DNA of 18,658 nt, taken from positions 1 to 18,658 of the forward strand of contig CAWJTH010000197.1 in the NCBI GenBank assembly GCA_963845495.1. Reading direction: 5' to 3'. Shown in pieces: positions 8,301 through 15,944 of the stretch. Every line of letters starts with the position of its first letter. The first letter of the stretch is position 1. Source of the DNA: JAZKFT01 sp963845495 (GTDB lineage: Bacteria; Bacteroidota; Bacteroidia; Chitinophagales; Chitinophagaceae). The translations under genes were made by a program, and so were the position numbers. The notes under the pieces were generated by a model. The model saw only the letters and a program-made list of their open reading frames with translations. It had not been told where the DNA came from and made no database searches.

Positions 8301-10759
8301 TGAACGGATCCATTGCCAAAACCTTCATCGAAAATGACTTGCTGCTAAGGAACCTAGGTATCAATTTTACCGAAAACCAAGACGAAAAAGCCCGGTTTAA
8401 TTTAATTTTTGCAAAGTTGACCAGCCTCAAAAGAAATTGCCTTTTAATAATGGAAGGGCTAACTAAAGCGAATGAACTGGAATTCAATGAATTGAACTTC
8501 GAAAATTTTAAAATTATCGGCTCTTCGCGAGAAAGGTTAAACATTGCAGAACAACACACCATATTTATTGAACCTTTGCCGCCCAATGAAGCCAGCTTGC
8601 TTTTTATGTCTATTTATGGCAAACCATTAAATGTAGATATTGATGAGCTTCTTTCTCCTGTTAGCTATCATCCATTAGCTGTGGAAATCCTTGCCAAAAT
8701 CTTGAAATCAAGCCCTAATTTGCATGAAGAACAGCTATTGCAACAAGTGCAACAGGGGTTGAATGTACGCAAAGGGGAAACAGATTTAGAATATTTAACT
8801 GATAACGATGTTAACATTAGGGTAAACGACATTTTTAATAATTTATTTAACATAGCAGGCTTGCGGAAGGATGAGCTTACAATATTGCTATATTTCTCTG
8901 TACTACCAGCTTATTTTATGCCTATTGATATTTTATATCGTATACTAAAGCTTACCGATGAAGACAAGCAAAACTGGTTTAATGATATTATTGCCGCCTT
9001 ACAACAAAAGGGATTCATTGTTGAAGGCAATAACCATAGCTACTATTGTCCCCAGATAATACAGCAGGTTTGTCGTAACAAAGCAAAGCCTGGAATTGAT
9101 AATTGCCAGGTTTTATTTGAGACATTGGGAGAACAACTTGGTGGGGAAATTGATACCGCAATTACCGGAGTTGGACTTTTTGCGCTAGCAATTGATTACC
9201 TACAAATACTTGAAAATTTTGCTGCTCATTTTAATAGAGATGATTTAATTAAATATAGGATTTATATAAACTTAAGTATACTGTATCGAATTAATGGCCA
9301 ATTCAATAAATCAATCGATACTGGGTTGATAGAAAAAGAGGCTCTTGAACCAAATAAATTTGAATATCCCGTTTGGTATAATGTTATAACCCGAAATATT
9401 GCATTTACGTGTTTATCCAAATCCTGGTATGCTGAATCTGAAAAATATTATAAGGAAGGCGTTGACTTTCTTGAGAAAATTAACCTTGATGGAAATGAGG
9501 AAAAACAAGATATAGAGCGGGAACTGATCTTGAATTATACTCAGTTAGGAATTTTGCAACTCTCCATCGAAAAACATAATATTCCTATGGCCATAGAATA
9601 TTACAATAAGGGATTGGAAATTTCAGAAAGGTCTTCTCACAAAGACCCCTTAGCCACGGCTGCATTAAAAGAGGCACTCGCCCTTGCCCAAATAGAAGAA
9701 AACAAATTTGAACCCGCCATAGTAAATTTGCTGGAAGTAAAAGATATTATAATAAAAGATGAGAAATTTGACAGACAATCCCTTCCTGTAGGATTACTTC
9801 ATTTAATACTGGCCCTTGCCTATGGGGGCGAGGGAAACTTTGCAGAGGCACGTCGCCATTTAAATATTGCTTTCGACAATTTTGAAAAACAATTACCAAA
9901 AAATAGTCCTGAATTCTACCGGGCTTATTTCATTGCTGCAATGGTTGAAATGCTTGATGCTTTTAACCTGATGGAGACAACGGAAAAAATTAATAAAGAT
10001 ATGTTTAACAGATCAGCAGAACTATATCTTAAGGCAATTGAAATAATGAAGCTATCTCCAGAAAAAAACAACCAAAATATGGCTTTCCTGCTCAGTAATT
10101 ATGGTTTGATGCTCAAGTTTGCTGGTCATGAAGAGAAAGGTTATCATGAGCAGATGAAGGCAGTTGAAATTTATAAAAAACTAGGCTATACAAATGACTT
10201 TATTGCTGGCATTTTCATTAGAACGATTATACATTTTGAATTACAGATTCCGGACGGAGAAATTGAAGACTATCTTAAATTATGCTTACACATGATGCCG
10301 GAAAATGCTGAAAAGCTGTTGTATACATCTTACATTAGATACTCTCTCGGTTTTTACAAACACAAACACCAAAAACTACGTGAGGGAATCAATGATTTAG
10401 ATGTCGCTCTTTATGAAATAAGGAGATATTATGGAAAAGATAAACAAAACCCTGACAATGATTCTCAATTAGAGGTAATCTATATGCAGAAAATAGCATC
10501 TATGCATTCCGAACTTAAAGATCATTCAAGTGCAATAGGTGTGCAAGAAGAAGTGGTCCGAATTTTTAAGAAGCACCTGAAATCAGATGATGAAGACCTC
10601 GCCGAAACTTTGGTTAATATGGCTAAGATATATTGGGCAGCAGCAAAAGATACAAATGACAAAGAAATGCATTCAAAAACTATACAATATAAAACGGAAG
10701 CTTTTAATTTAAATAAGGAAATGGTAGAAAAGTGCACAGAACTGGATGATGTCGGGTAA
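5312..10759 (+). CDS. Giant AAA+-AAA+-STAND(NB-ARC)-TPR protein
   Basis: 1815 residues. Residues 1-~320 resemble an AAA+-like fold without a P-loop (VIVVYGHVND, SAIILSQFDHI, CFIITNALDP). AAA+ 1, CbxX/SpoVK type, has Walker A GNPGTGKT at 365-372 and Walker B VLFVDEA at 424-430. AAA+ 2 has Walker A at 649-656 and Walker B ILFIDEA at 708-714. A linker at ~870-925 carries an Asn/Gly-rich motif (899-921) also found at the C terminus of the nearby TIR protein. An NB-ARC/STAND module follows: FGR entry motif, Walker A GLPGIGKT at 968-975, atypical Walker B LLIME at 1044-1048, SSR sensor, YHPLA at 1119-1123, and a winged-helix-like region at ~1180-1270. From ~1290 to ~1800 there are TPR-like helical repeats. 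STAND proteins usually keep effectors off until a ligand drives oligomerisation, and CbxX ATPases remodel partners. Likely the sensor and relay of the system. The domain calls are strong and the biological role is inferred. Confidence 0.9.
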   Translation: MPVLRISKQFNLKKSDSVIVVYGHVNDSFVTSDLTLYNIDGIEKIICRLLHTAGYDQIIFYSPERLLYTYDEQSYHYCFPQQQPVEQTSIEKAARYDNNSLSDRRPLGAKKFFKRASANQQSASTAASPIDEKIPWNTREGFISVLRGRADAAILDIIREAMYQKKRKSAIILSQFDHINANHEIQRTLIPNITRFLQHTSNNKCFIITNALDPRDLEGVISSIPALGKIVKMDEADKGLDSLIYIGYPHKDEIRNLINRERIMKEKAIDWVHLERMVRAVDQDQNELKRWAADFDSINHIDIPSLNKILHFPMSTNDQSAFKKLDALVGLSEVKKAIRNYVFQIQEMIEENPSKKPLMHIVLKGNPGTGKTTIARIIAEILREERLLERGHLVEVDREKLVAGFVGQTAIKTDSCCKEALGGVLFVDEAYGLNTSDSDAFGKEAVNTLIKRMTDWQSEFCVVLAGYPKGMNELLKTNEGFRRRISFTIEIADYKPQELMELFVQLIKKAGKTMTAPFEEAMTSIFTSLYEKREEKIDEKFDNAGRVEQAYFEISSLRRGRCFDQKLDTKNEPYRLEDLPKAYLGMLPTVNDDQTIEDALKELNEFEGLKAVKSYVQELVDAYKHWQKLLKTNPQAQPNKKNYHMVFTGNPGTGKTTVARILGKIFKALGILEEGRVIETSRADFVASYQGQTGEKTTKLIDSAINNILFIDEAYSLSHGYGDSYGEEAIVILMKMMEDNRNRLVVVATGYPKEMKEFLETNPGLASRFANTIRFDDYDSKEMCRILKREIIVRGFILQENLDDEVENSLTQYKESKGGNFGNARDVLNYLDNIVMPRYRKRVEDMQPENKLFREIILEDFSILSSSLQTFTDEGSATDKVSIDFKKDKNTIEKQVTVNNINYGQGYIVAGNNSINHYYGKAGNELPRNLTNFPKKAEAEIFGRVDKVLEIHQKLFTYHGSVSVLVYGLPGIGKTTAIIKFMTLYADAFEHIIWLKMNGSIAKTFIENDLLLRNLGINFTENQDEKARFNLIFAKLTSLKRNCLLIMEGLTKANELEFNELNFENFKIIGSSRERLNIAEQHTIFIEPLPPNEASLLFMSIYGKPLNVDIDELLSPVSYHPLAVEILAKILKSSPNLHEEQLLQQVQQGLNVRKGETDLEYLTDNDVNIRVNDIFNNLFNIAGLRKDELTILLYFSVLPAYFMPIDILYRILKLTDEDKQNWFNDIIAALQQKGFIVEGNNHSYYCPQIIQQVCRNKAKPGIDNCQVLFETLGEQLGGEIDTAITGVGLFALAIDYLQILENFAAHFNRDDLIKYRIYINLSILYRINGQFNKSIDTGLIEKEALEPNKFEYPVWYNVITRNIAFTCLSKSWYAESEKYYKEGVDFLEKINLDGNEEKQDIERELILNYTQLGILQLSIEKHNIPMAIEYYNKGLEISERSSHKDPLATAALKEALALAQIEENKFEPAIVNLLEVKDIIIKDEKFDRQSLPVGLLHLILALAYGGEGNFAEARRHLNIAFDNFEKQLPKNSPEFYRAYFIAAMVEMLDAFNLMETTEKINKDMFNRSAELYLKAIEIMKLSPEKNNQNMAFLLSNYGLMLKFAGHEEKGYHEQMKAVEIYKKLGYTNDFIAGIFIRTIIHFELQIPDGEIEDYLKLCLHMMPENAEKLLYTSYIRYSLGFYKHKHQKLREGINDLDVALYEIRRYYGKDKQNPDNDSQLEVIYMQKIASMHSELKDHSSAIGVQEEVVRIFKKHLKSDDEDLAETLVNMAKIYWAAAKDTNDKEMHSKTIQYKTEAFNLNKEMVEKCTELDDVG

Positions 10760-10855
10760 TCATAAAATCAACAAGACCATTAAGCAATAACATTAGATAA
10801 AACTGATTTTATTCGCGTCGTATGTGGGAGCCTTGCGAAGGATGGCGTTAAAGGC

Positions 10856-10891
10856 CTTTGTAATAAAAAATGATAAAAGATTATTACAAAG
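10856..10891. terminator. Perfect 11-bp hairpin between convergent genes, possible terminator
   Basis: CTTTGTAATAA (10856-10866) pairs exactly with TTATTACAAAG (10881-10891) around a 14-base A-rich loop. It lies 97 bases after the stop of the giant plus-strand gene and 94 bases before the end of the convergent TIR gene. A short T-rich stretch (TATCTTTTG) follows on the plus strand. The position fits a transcription stop, but the stem is A+T-rich and there is no strong U-tract. Confidence 0.4.
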
Positions 10892-10947
10892 TATCTTTTG
10901 ATAGGTTGCTGTCTCGCCTTAAGGTCTTATAGGTTGCTTTTCTGACA

Positions 10948-10971
10948 AATAATACTCGAAGAAGTATTATT
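10948..10971. terminator. 9-bp hairpin just 3' of the TIR gene, possible terminator
   Basis: AATAATACT (10948-10956) pairs perfectly with AGTATTATT (10963-10971) around a 6-base loop. It lies 13 bases beyond the TIR stop codon on the minus strand. It could end TIR transcription, but the stem is weak and only a short T run follows, so this is tentative. Confidence 0.35.
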
Positions 10972-10984
10972 AAATTAATCCGCC

Positions 10985-11917
10985 TCATTCTTTATTGTAG
11001 TAATAAGTTTGGCTATTATTTCCCATTATTATATTTCCAGAGCTATTATTTGTGTTGTTATAAACTATTGATGAGGTTTCAGGAGGCATGGCCGTGTACT
11101 CCGTATCTGTACAGCTATTGCCTTTTTCAACAACTGGGTAACATTTTTTTAGTTCCGCTCTCAATTCATCAATAGCCTTAGTGTAATTTTCCCAATAACG
11201 CCAATATTTTATGTCTAAAGCAAGCTGATCCATGTCAGCATTTTTTTCTATCTGCAATGCAAATACTTTTACCCCGTCCCGGTTTCTTGCGGCATTTACA
11301 AGACGGTGTAACCATTGCGACCCTATTGCTTTAACAGTACCTAACAATAAAACAGGTGCTTTTTCCGACAATAATTTTGAAACCTTTTCAATCATGGAAT
11401 CACCTATAAATATTGTACCCAGGTGTGTTACATCATAACCATCTACGCCTAGCAGTCCGGCAACCTGTTCGGCTAACTTTTCATCTTCGGGTGCATGGGC
11501 AATTAAAACATTTCGTTTCACTGTGTCTTTTATAACCCTAAGCAGTTGTTGCATTCCTTTTTGCCAGTCGGCACTAAGGTCGGCATATTTAATGTCGTTT
11601 AAAATTGCTGGCATTATGAGACCGTCAGCGCTTATTTTAACTGGCAAAATTTTTATTGCCTGGGCGCCCAATTGACGGGCCAAAGCTGATTGCCATTCTA
11701 TGGTAAACCATTTAGCTTCTACTTTCTTCCCTGACATGCATAATATTAAGTATGACGCATTAGATAATCCCTCTTCCATTTTTCCAATAATAGAATCGCC
11801 GATCTCTACTTCCCAAAGGTCAAACCATACATTATGTTTTGCATTTCTAATCTCAGTGGCAAGTTTTTCTGCTTGCTTTTCATCCATCCTTTGGTAACTA
11901 ATAAAAACGTTTGCCAT
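10985..11917 (-). CDS. Tandem TIR-domain protein with C-terminal signalling-type motif
   Basis: 310 residues with two TIR domains. TIR 1 (residues 1-130) starts MANVFISYQRMDEKQ, has WFDLWEVEIGDSI, and keeps a W-x3-E motif (W70, E74) at the position of the catalytic glutamate of NAD-cleaving TIR domains. TIR 2 (about 135-258) starts VLIAHAPEDEKLAEQ and repeats the GTIFIGDSM pattern, but has Leu (206) at the matching Glu position, so it is probably non-catalytic. After a polar linker, residues 287-309 hold an Asn-rich tail with GNNS and a Tyr run, matching a segment in the giant STAND protein 225 bases away. Bacterial TIR effectors commonly degrade NAD+ or make cyclic ADP-ribose messengers. The most likely role is effector of the neighbouring system. 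The gene is convergent with the operon, so it has its own promoter. None could be identified in 11918-12117. Confidence 0.9.
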   Translation of the reverse strand: MANVFISYQRMDEKQAEKLATEIRNAKHNVWFDLWEVEIGDSIIGKMEEGLSNASYLILCMSGKKVEAKWFTIEWQSALARQLGAQAIKILPVKISADGLIMPAILNDIKYADLSADWQKGMQQLLRVIKDTVKRNVLIAHAPEDEKLAEQVAGLLGVDGYDVTHLGTIFIGDSMIEKVSKLLSEKAPVLLLGTVKAIGSQWLHRLVNAARNRDGVKVFALQIEKNADMDQLALDIKYWRYWENYTKAIDELRAELKKCYPVVEKGNSCTDTEYTAMPPETSSIVYNNTNNSSGNIIMGNNSQTYYYNKE

Positions 11918-12117
11918 AATTAAATAGAGTATTAGTATTGTAATATTTATTAAGCGAAAGCTATCAAATAAATTCCATGTGACCCATTATTTTTTAAAAA
12001 ATAAAGAATTTAATTTAAAATTGAGAGTCTTTAATTTACAACCATTCAAGCTGCTACTTATTAATGATGTTTAATTTTATTTCGTATCATCCAACTGCAA
12101 AAAGCTGCATTGCTAAA

Positions 12118-13343
12118 TTAAAGATCTAGAAAATAATTATTCCGCAGCATAAAATTATTGTCGTATCTATAAATACCGTTTCCCCAAGTGCTTACCCAGA
12201 TATCTTTTTTACTACTTTCAAAAATGGAAGTAACGTTGGCATTGGATTGTGTGGCGGGTAGCCCGGTTTTTTGATCAAGGTATTTAAACTGCTGCCGGTG
12301 CGGGTTAAAGATATTCATCCCCAGATCTGTATCCACCCAGATGTTCCCTTCCCGGTCTTTAGAAAAACTAAATATATTCTTGATCATAGTGCAAGCCATA
12401 TCCGGAACCGTTTTGATATTGTATGGTAGAAAAGCTAGCGGTATTTTTGTCATATTTCAGCAACCCGGTATTTTCGCCGCCAAACCATACTTTTCCGTTG
12501 CCATCATCAAGGCAGTCATATATTTTGCCGTAATTAAGGCGGCTTTTTTCTTTGCCCATTGCGTGTGAGATCAAATACTGGGATGACTTTTTTGTAATGG
12601 TGTTGTACCTGAGCAGCGTTCCCCAATAATCCGATACCCACAGGTTATTGTTTTCGTCTGATTTAAAAAATGCTATGGCCTTATAATTATGGAGCAACGC
12701 TTTGATTGCAGGATCATCGGGATAAGTAATCTTGTTTTTAATATAATCATAGCAGGTAATTTCATAAAAACCATCCCTTGAAATAAGAATCCAAAAAATG
12801 TTTTTTTCCCTGTCGTTTATTGCAGCTACAATACCGGCATTCACATCATTTAAAAAGTTTTTAAACAGCACCGCTTTTCCCAGGTTGTAATTATATTGAA
12901 ATATATTTTGGTTGGTGACAATCCATATTTCACCCTGCGGATCTTTAATAACGGCACTAACATTGTTTGTATTGCTGTCTGTGGCATCACTTATGTATAA
13001 CAGGGAAATGGTCCCATGTTTTCTTTGGTAAATATTTATTCCGTCATCATTTAAAATCCAGATATTTTTTTCCCTGTCCTCCACCGGTTTCCCGGCCCAA
13101 TCGCCTGTGGTTGTTTTTGTAGCATTGTCATTGTATGTATAGGTAATAAAATTTTTACCATCAAAACGCTGGATGCCGGCGGGCGTGCTAAACCAATAGA
13201 ATCCCTCAGCATCCGGAAAGTATTAATGTGGAAATTGGATAATAACCCATCTTCAACGGTAAGGTGTTGAAATACATAACTATTTTGTGAAAAAGATGCA
13301 GTGGAATAAAAAGGAGGAGGACAAATGATTTTATATTGAGCAT
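12118..13343 (-). pseudogene. Reg_prop (beta-propeller) sensor of hybrid two-component type, frameshifted and 3'-truncated
   Basis: Minus-strand remnant of a Bacteroidota periplasmic sensor. From 13343 it reads a signal-peptide start (MLNIKSFVLLLFIPL). After a frame break near 13305 it continues as TASFSQNSYVFQHLTVEDGLLSN, the usual opening of this family. A second break near 13215 leads into DAEGFYWFSTPAGIQRFDGKNF and a run of propeller blades with D/N-x-x-G-x-x-W signatures (DREKNIWIL, DPQGEIWIV, DENNNLWVS, DGNGKVWFG). A third break near 12370-12390 leads to SKDREGNIWVDTDLG and SSKKDIWVSTWGNGIYRYD, then stops at 12118. The family normally continues with more blades, a Y_Y_Y domain, a transmembrane helix and a histidine kinase, with or without a response regulator. 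None of that is present, and 11918-12117 holds no continuation. Several lesions plus loss of the kinase make a real pseudogene likely. Confidence 0.8.
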
Positions 13344-13674
13344 CTATTGGTTACATGACTTTATGAAGACCAGATTAATTGATTATTTATTGAGCAAGCT
13401 ATCTGATAACCGTTTTCTCAAAGATACATGATTGGAATTATTTAATCGGATACGCTCCTGACCGTCCAGTAGCATGTTTCGGAATTTTGTTTTCCCAAAT
13501 TATCGACTTATATGAATTTGAGATGCCAAAAGAATATTTAAGATAAATAAATTTTTGGGTATCCTTTTTTCGCTGGAACCCTTGCTAGCAAGCAGTCCAT
13601 TAGTTGAAGATTTTATCTGATATGTATCAAAAAAAATAATTTTTGAGCTTTTAAAAAGAGAACTAAATATTTGC
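13344..13674. other. Gene-poor interval between sensor remnant and DUF421 gene
   Basis: I see no convincing gene here. The interval has A+T-rich runs and stop codons in all frames. A minus-strand 30-residue stretch (MLLDGQERIRLNN then SNHVSLRKRLSDSLLNK) around 13390-13480 could be the tail of a lost protein, but it is too short to identify. Confidence 0.4.
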
Positions 13675-14184
13675 CTATTGATGCTGCGCCCGTTTTATAA
13701 CAGTGATTTTTCCGTTAGTTTCCATATATACTTTTTCTACGTTGTCGAGGTTTTCCGTCAATGCCATTTCCCTGATAGACCGTCTAATGTCATCTTCGCA
13801 CACCAGCGCCTTGCCCATATTTGTTTTATCGAACGCTCCTTTTTCAAATAAAACCATTTTCTCTCCTTCCGCCAATTTCCTTACCTGATTGTTATGTATC
13901 ACTAACCAACTAAACATACGGTGAAGCAATGAGAGCGCAAGGCAGGTGCTAATTATTGGCAAAAACGGGGATGCACCTACAATTGCCCTACTAAGTGTGG
14001 CACCCAAAGTGATGACAATAATGTTATCAAAAGGGGTTTTTTGACCAAAAGAACGCCGCCCCGACACCCTTATAAGCATCAAAGCGATAAAAAAAATTAC
14101 AATCGCCCTTGCGCACATCTGGTAGGTGTCCAAGTCTTTGCCCTCTCCGAAAAGCGTTGATAAGAATTTCGATATGCTGTCCAT
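13675..14184 (-). CDS. DUF421 (YetF-like) membrane protein
   Basis: 169 residues, in the size range of short DUF421 proteins. Three hydrophobic segments occupy about 24-42, 52-72 and 74-95. The family signature R-x-S-G-R-R-S-F-G-Q-K-T-P-F-D lies between the first two, and LGATLSRAIVGASPF follows. The C-terminal ~70 residues form the soluble cytoplasmic domain (MVLFEKGAFDKTNM, then DDIRRSIREMALTENLDNVEKVYMETNGKITVIKR), where the L/M-R-x-x-x-x-x-x-x-V-x-x-V-x-x-E-x-x-G pattern is typical. The biochemical role of the family is poorly known. Bacillus YetF relatives sit in the inner membrane. The start ATG (14182-14184) is the first Met before the first membrane helix. The gene stands alone on this strand, with 331 bases to the sensor remnant and 553 bases to the next gene. 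Confidence 0.9.
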   Translation of the reverse strand: MDSISKFLSTLFGEGKDLDTYQMCARAIVIFFIALMLIRVSGRRSFGQKTPFDNIIVITLGATLSRAIVGASPFLPIISTCLALSLLHRMFSWLVIHNNQVRKLAEGEKMVLFEKGAFDKTNMGKALVCEDDIRRSIREMALTENLDNVEKVYMETNGKITVIKRAQHQ

Positions 14185-14323
14185 AGATATATTCTAAATA
14201 GTAAAATGCATAGTTGCTTTTACCATAGCTACTTAAAACGCAAAAAAATTATACCGTTTGAAGGGTTTTACAAAACAAGCTTTAAATATGATAAAAAAAC
14301 ATCCGGAATACTTTTATATCAAT

Positions 14324-14538
14324 GAGGCTGTTTAAACTTTTGAATGAAAAACAAGAAAAGCCTTTATTGGCACGAAACGTTCCGATGGAACGATGCAAAA
14401 GTTGCTCTTGTTACTTCTTTCTACTACCAACGAAACGTTCCTTCGGGATGACTGGTGGGTAGAAAAATCATTCATTTTAATAATACAGCTCGTTCCTTGG
14501 AACGTTTCGTGCTAGGTGAAAAAAGTTTAAACAGCTTC
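14324..14538. repeat. ~215 bp nested inverted-repeat element (MITE- or REP-like)
   Basis: The ends are an 18-bp inverted repeat matching at 17 positions (14324-14341 GAGGCTGTTTAAACTTTT; 14521-14538 AAAAGTTTAAACAGCTTC). Inside is a perfect 14-bp inverted repeat (14370-14383 GCACGAAACGTTCC; 14499-14512 GGAACGTTTCGTGC). Each inner arm is also half of its own hairpin (CGTTCC-GAT-GGAACG at 14378-14392; CGTTCC-TT-GGAACG at 14491-14504). A third CGAAACGTTCC copy (14431-14441) lies in the loop of a central imperfect hairpin (TTTCTACTACCA against TGGTGGGTAGAAA). There is no coding capacity. This is either a non-autonomous mobile element or a structured RNA/DNA element. Similar rough direct repeats (AACATCC-GGA-type, 14299-14316 and 14555-14575) flank it. 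Confidence 0.7.
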
Positions 14539-14737
14539 AATCATTAAAAAAGTAAACATCCCGGAAAAACTCTTAAACATTACGTTCAGATTGAAGACCA
14601 CATCCAATTACAATTCCACAACTATCATTAAAACAAGGGAATAATGTAAAACGATGTTGTTTGTAGCAAAAACTCCCCATGCAAAAAGCAATTGCAGAGC
14701 TGGTATAAACGGAATGATTTTGAAGTGTATATAAATC

Positions 14738-15823
14738 ATGAAGCAGCGGATATGTTTTTGGGCAACGTTTTTAATGCAAATATTTATGGCGACAGCGCAA
14801 AAGCCGATACCAAAATCAGCACAACTCATCGAAGTGGCTCAGTTCGGTAAATACCAACCCATTGGTGTAACTGTTACTGCCAGCAAACGGATATTTGTAA
14901 CCTTCCCGCGGCATCAGCCTTATCAATATGGCGTGGCCGAAATTGTTAACGGCGAACGGAAACCTTATCCAGATGCGGCTTGGAACGAATTTGATTCGCT
15001 GCATCCACAAAACCATTTTATGAATGCGCAAGCAGTGGTAACCGATGACGCCAACAACATCTGGATACTTGATCCTTCGAATCCTAGCGAAAAAGGAACG
15101 ATCGCAGAGGGAGTCAAATTGTTGAAAGTATCCTTACAAACAAACAAGGTTGAACAGGTTTATCGCTTTGAAGACCTGCCAAAGGAAAAGATAGCCATCA
15201 ACGATGTCCGCATCGATACAAAAAGAAACCTTGCCTATTTTTCTGAACCTAAATTGTCGGCCATTATTGTGCTAAATCTTGTAACCAGAAAAAGTAGATT
15301 GGTACTCAAAAACCATCCCGTTACCAAGGCCGACCCCAATTTTAAATTGTATTTGGATGGAAAAGATGTGGTGGATCAAAAAGGAAAGCCTTTCAGTTCG
15401 AACGTTAATGGGATAGCATTGACAAAAGATGGAAAATATTTCTATTTCAGGGCCATCAACCAAACCAAACTATACCGCATTGGAACGGAATATCTGGCTA
15501 ACGAAACGTTATCTGACAGTGAATTAGCTAAACACGTAGAGATGGTGGGCGAAACAGGCGTAAGTCATGGTATGATTGCGGATGAAAAAGGCGATATTTT
15601 CCTATCTGATTCTCCCGAAAAAGCAATCCGGTACATAACACCAAGTGGGGAACTGAAAACACTCGTTAAAGATGACCGCCTCGTTTGGCCAGACACTTTT
15701 GCTATCGGCCCAGACGGTTTTTTATACCTCACCTGTTCCCAAATGAACCGTTTACCAAAATATAACGATGGCGAAGACAAAGTCGATTATCCATTCCGTT
15801 TGTATAAAATCAAATTGCCGTAA
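14738..15823 (+). CDS. Major royal jelly protein/yellow-like secreted beta-propeller protein
   Basis: 361 residues with a Sec-type signal peptide (MKQRICFWATFLMQIFMATAQ, cleavage likely after residue ~20). The mature part has the features of the MRJP/yellow family: a start IEVAQFGKYQPIGVTVTASKRIFVTFPRH, VAEIVNGERKPYPD, an Asn-Ala-Gln strand before DDANNIWILD, a central LPKEKIAINDVRID, a GIALTKDGKYFYFRAINQTKLYRI block, MIADEKGDIFLSDSPEKAIRYI, and the closing WPDTFAIGPDGFLYLT. This is a six-bladed SMP-30/gluconolactonase-like propeller. Bacterial members are exported and mostly uncharacterised. Lactonase-like activity or ligand binding is possible but not shown by the sequence. The 552 bases upstream hold the inverted-repeat element. 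The SDR gene follows after 121 bases in the same direction. Confidence 0.9.
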   Translation: MKQRICFWATFLMQIFMATAQKPIPKSAQLIEVAQFGKYQPIGVTVTASKRIFVTFPRHQPYQYGVAEIVNGERKPYPDAAWNEFDSLHPQNHFMNAQAVVTDDANNIWILDPSNPSEKGTIAEGVKLLKVSLQTNKVEQVYRFEDLPKEKIAINDVRIDTKRNLAYFSEPKLSAIIVLNLVTRKSRLVLKNHPVTKADPNFKLYLDGKDVVDQKGKPFSSNVNGIALTKDGKYFYFRAINQTKLYRIGTEYLANETLSDSELAKHVEMVGETGVSHGMIADEKGDIFLSDSPEKAIRYITPSGELKTLVKDDRLVWPDTFAIGPDGFLYLTCSQMNRLPKYNDGEDKVDYPFRLYKIKLP

Positions 15824-15944
15824 GAAAATAAAATTTTAGCATTATAAAACGTGAACAACTCGATCAATACCACAGGCAATCTATAACTGAGTACCAATTT
15901 TTGTAATACATTTTAATAAACATATCAAATAAAACAATAGCTAT

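Noticed and set aside
11918..12117. Promoter of the TIR gene with a Bacteroidota TAnnTTTG element
   Set aside because: I scanned the minus strand upstream of the start and found no proper match.
12341..12568. Plus-strand 75-residue reading frame
   Set aside because: It lies opposite the Reg_prop remnant, which has clear blade motifs; its own protein has no recognisable features.
13390..13480. Minus-strand 30-residue stretch that vaguely resembles the end of a LytTR-type regulator
   Set aside because: Too short and without any upstream domain; a LytTR reading would be a guess.
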